14,135 nt of DNA, from NCBI GenBank assembly GCA_000432275.1, contig HF995291.1, positions 13,379-27,513 on the forward strand. Reading direction: 5' to 3'. Both the position numbers and the translations under genes were made by a program. Positions 13,911 to 14,135 of this stretch are shown here, piece after piece. The stretch comes from Proteobacteria bacterium CAG:495. Its GTDB lineage: Bacteria; Pseudomonadota; Alphaproteobacteria; RF32; CAG-239. Position 1 is the stretch's first letter, and each line of letters opens with the position of its first letter. The notes beneath the pieces are model-generated. The model did not search any database. It saw only the letters and a list, made by a program, of their open reading frames with translations, and was not told the DNA's origin.

Positions 13911-13945
13911 ATAAACAATTTTAGTCTACTATCTATAAATAATGA

Positions 13946-13974
13946 TTGACTAATTGCAGGGCGTGACATAATAA
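13946..13974 (+). promoter_or_regulatory. Promoter downstream of secA, driving a candidate small RNA
   Basis: TTGACT (-35, 13946-13951) and TAATAA (-10, 13969-13974) are exactly 17 bp apart. The predicted start falls at 13981-13982, the first base of a self-complementary segment. It lies after the secA terminator and before any open frame of note. Confidence 0.6.
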
Positions 13975-13981
13975 TAATTAT

Positions 13982-14121
13982 GGGACGGCTGCACAGCCGC
14001 AGAACTTGTTTGAACTAAATTTGTTAATTTATTTCTCTGTTGCTGACAACCTTCCGCTCCGAGGGTTGCATTAAGCTCTGAAGCTGCGTTCTACAACACA
14101 TCACATCCTGCCGTCCCACCA
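13982..14121 (+). ncRNA. Candidate structured RNA of unknown class
   Basis: The segment begins at the predicted transcription start. It is closed by GGGACGGC (13982-13989) pairing with GCCGTCCC (14110-14117), followed by ACCA (14118-14121). Inside, CAACCTT (14047-14053) pairs with AGGGTTG (14062-14068, one wobble) and AGAAC (14001-14005) with GTTCT (14088-14092). A competing local hairpin, CGGCT (13986-13990) with AGCCG (13995-13999), would break the closing stem, so two states are possible. The acceptor-like 7 bp plus A plus CCA recall tRNA or tmRNA, but there is no T-arm. I find no SRP RNA, RNase P or tmRNA core motifs. No terminator follows inside the window, so the 3' end is uncertain. 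A chance inverted repeat or a small mobile repeat are alternatives. Confidence 0.4.
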
Positions 14122-14135
14122 TTTTCCCCTAATTT

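Noticed and set aside
13595..13969. Minus-strand open frame over the 3' end of secA
   Set aside because: It overlaps the conserved SEC-C coding end of secA in another frame and crosses the terminator; the composition is that of a shadow frame.
13982..14121. Intron-bearing tRNA, tmRNA or SRP RNA
   Set aside because: The 7-bp acceptor-like stem with A and CCA is suggestive, but no T-arm, no tag-peptide reading frame and no SRP apical motif with a GGAA loop in the right context is present on the plus strand.
14026..14123. Short minus-strand frame reading MVGRQDVMCC
   Set aside because: It has only about 32 codons and no ribosome binding site, and it lies wholly within the self-complementary segment, so its openness is better explained by chance.

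Overview
The window looks like chromosomal DNA of an alphaproteobacterium of moderate GC content. The main evidence is the 907-residue SecA, whose sequence reads as alphaproteobacterial, and the divergent gene for a periplasmic parvulin-type prolyl isomerase beside it. Spacing is compact and most gene ends carry A-tract/hairpin/T-tract terminators that can work on both strands. The impression of a host-associated, gut-type lineage is inference; no rRNA is present to settle it.

Layout, left to right. A terminator (15-44) ends an unseen gene on the left and faces an M23 cell-wall endopeptidase on the minus strand (68-1486). A tRNA-Asp(GTC) with a good promoter and terminator follows (1676-1830). 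Next comes a gene-free stretch, 1800-2184, built on a perfect 147-bp direct repeat: the last 19 nt of the tRNA, its terminator and a structured tail recur 213 bp downstream. Then come a minus-strand gene of unknown function (2185-2805), a CPBP-type intramembrane protease (3021-3878), a Gp37/Gp68-like (DUF5131) protein (3940-4818), and an unrecognised Lys/Asn-rich protein on the minus strand (4815-5624) whose stop overlaps that of its convergent neighbour.

The middle holds a xenobiotic-type hexapeptide acetyltransferase (5814-6443), a GH108-type muramidase with a long unrecognised N-terminal region and a possible membrane segment (6523-8058), and, convergent with it, a MATE multidrug transporter (8073-9491). 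A small unrecognised basic protein follows (9698-10102). The right part is core secretion machinery: a signal-peptide-bearing parvulin prolyl isomerase (10164-10973, minus) and, diverging from the same intergenic region, secA (11146-13869). Downstream of secA's terminator is a sigma70-like promoter that would start transcription at the first base of a 140-nt segment closed by an 8-bp stem, a candidate uncharacterised structured RNA.

The genes do not form one operon. SecA and the prolyl isomerase plausibly serve the same process, export and periplasmic folding. The M23 peptidase and GH108 protein both act on peptidoglycan, while the acetyltransferase and MATE pump are both detoxification-type genes. 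The points most worth following up are the tRNA-linked repeat, the candidate RNA after secA, and the unusual architectures of the GH108 and DUF5131 proteins.
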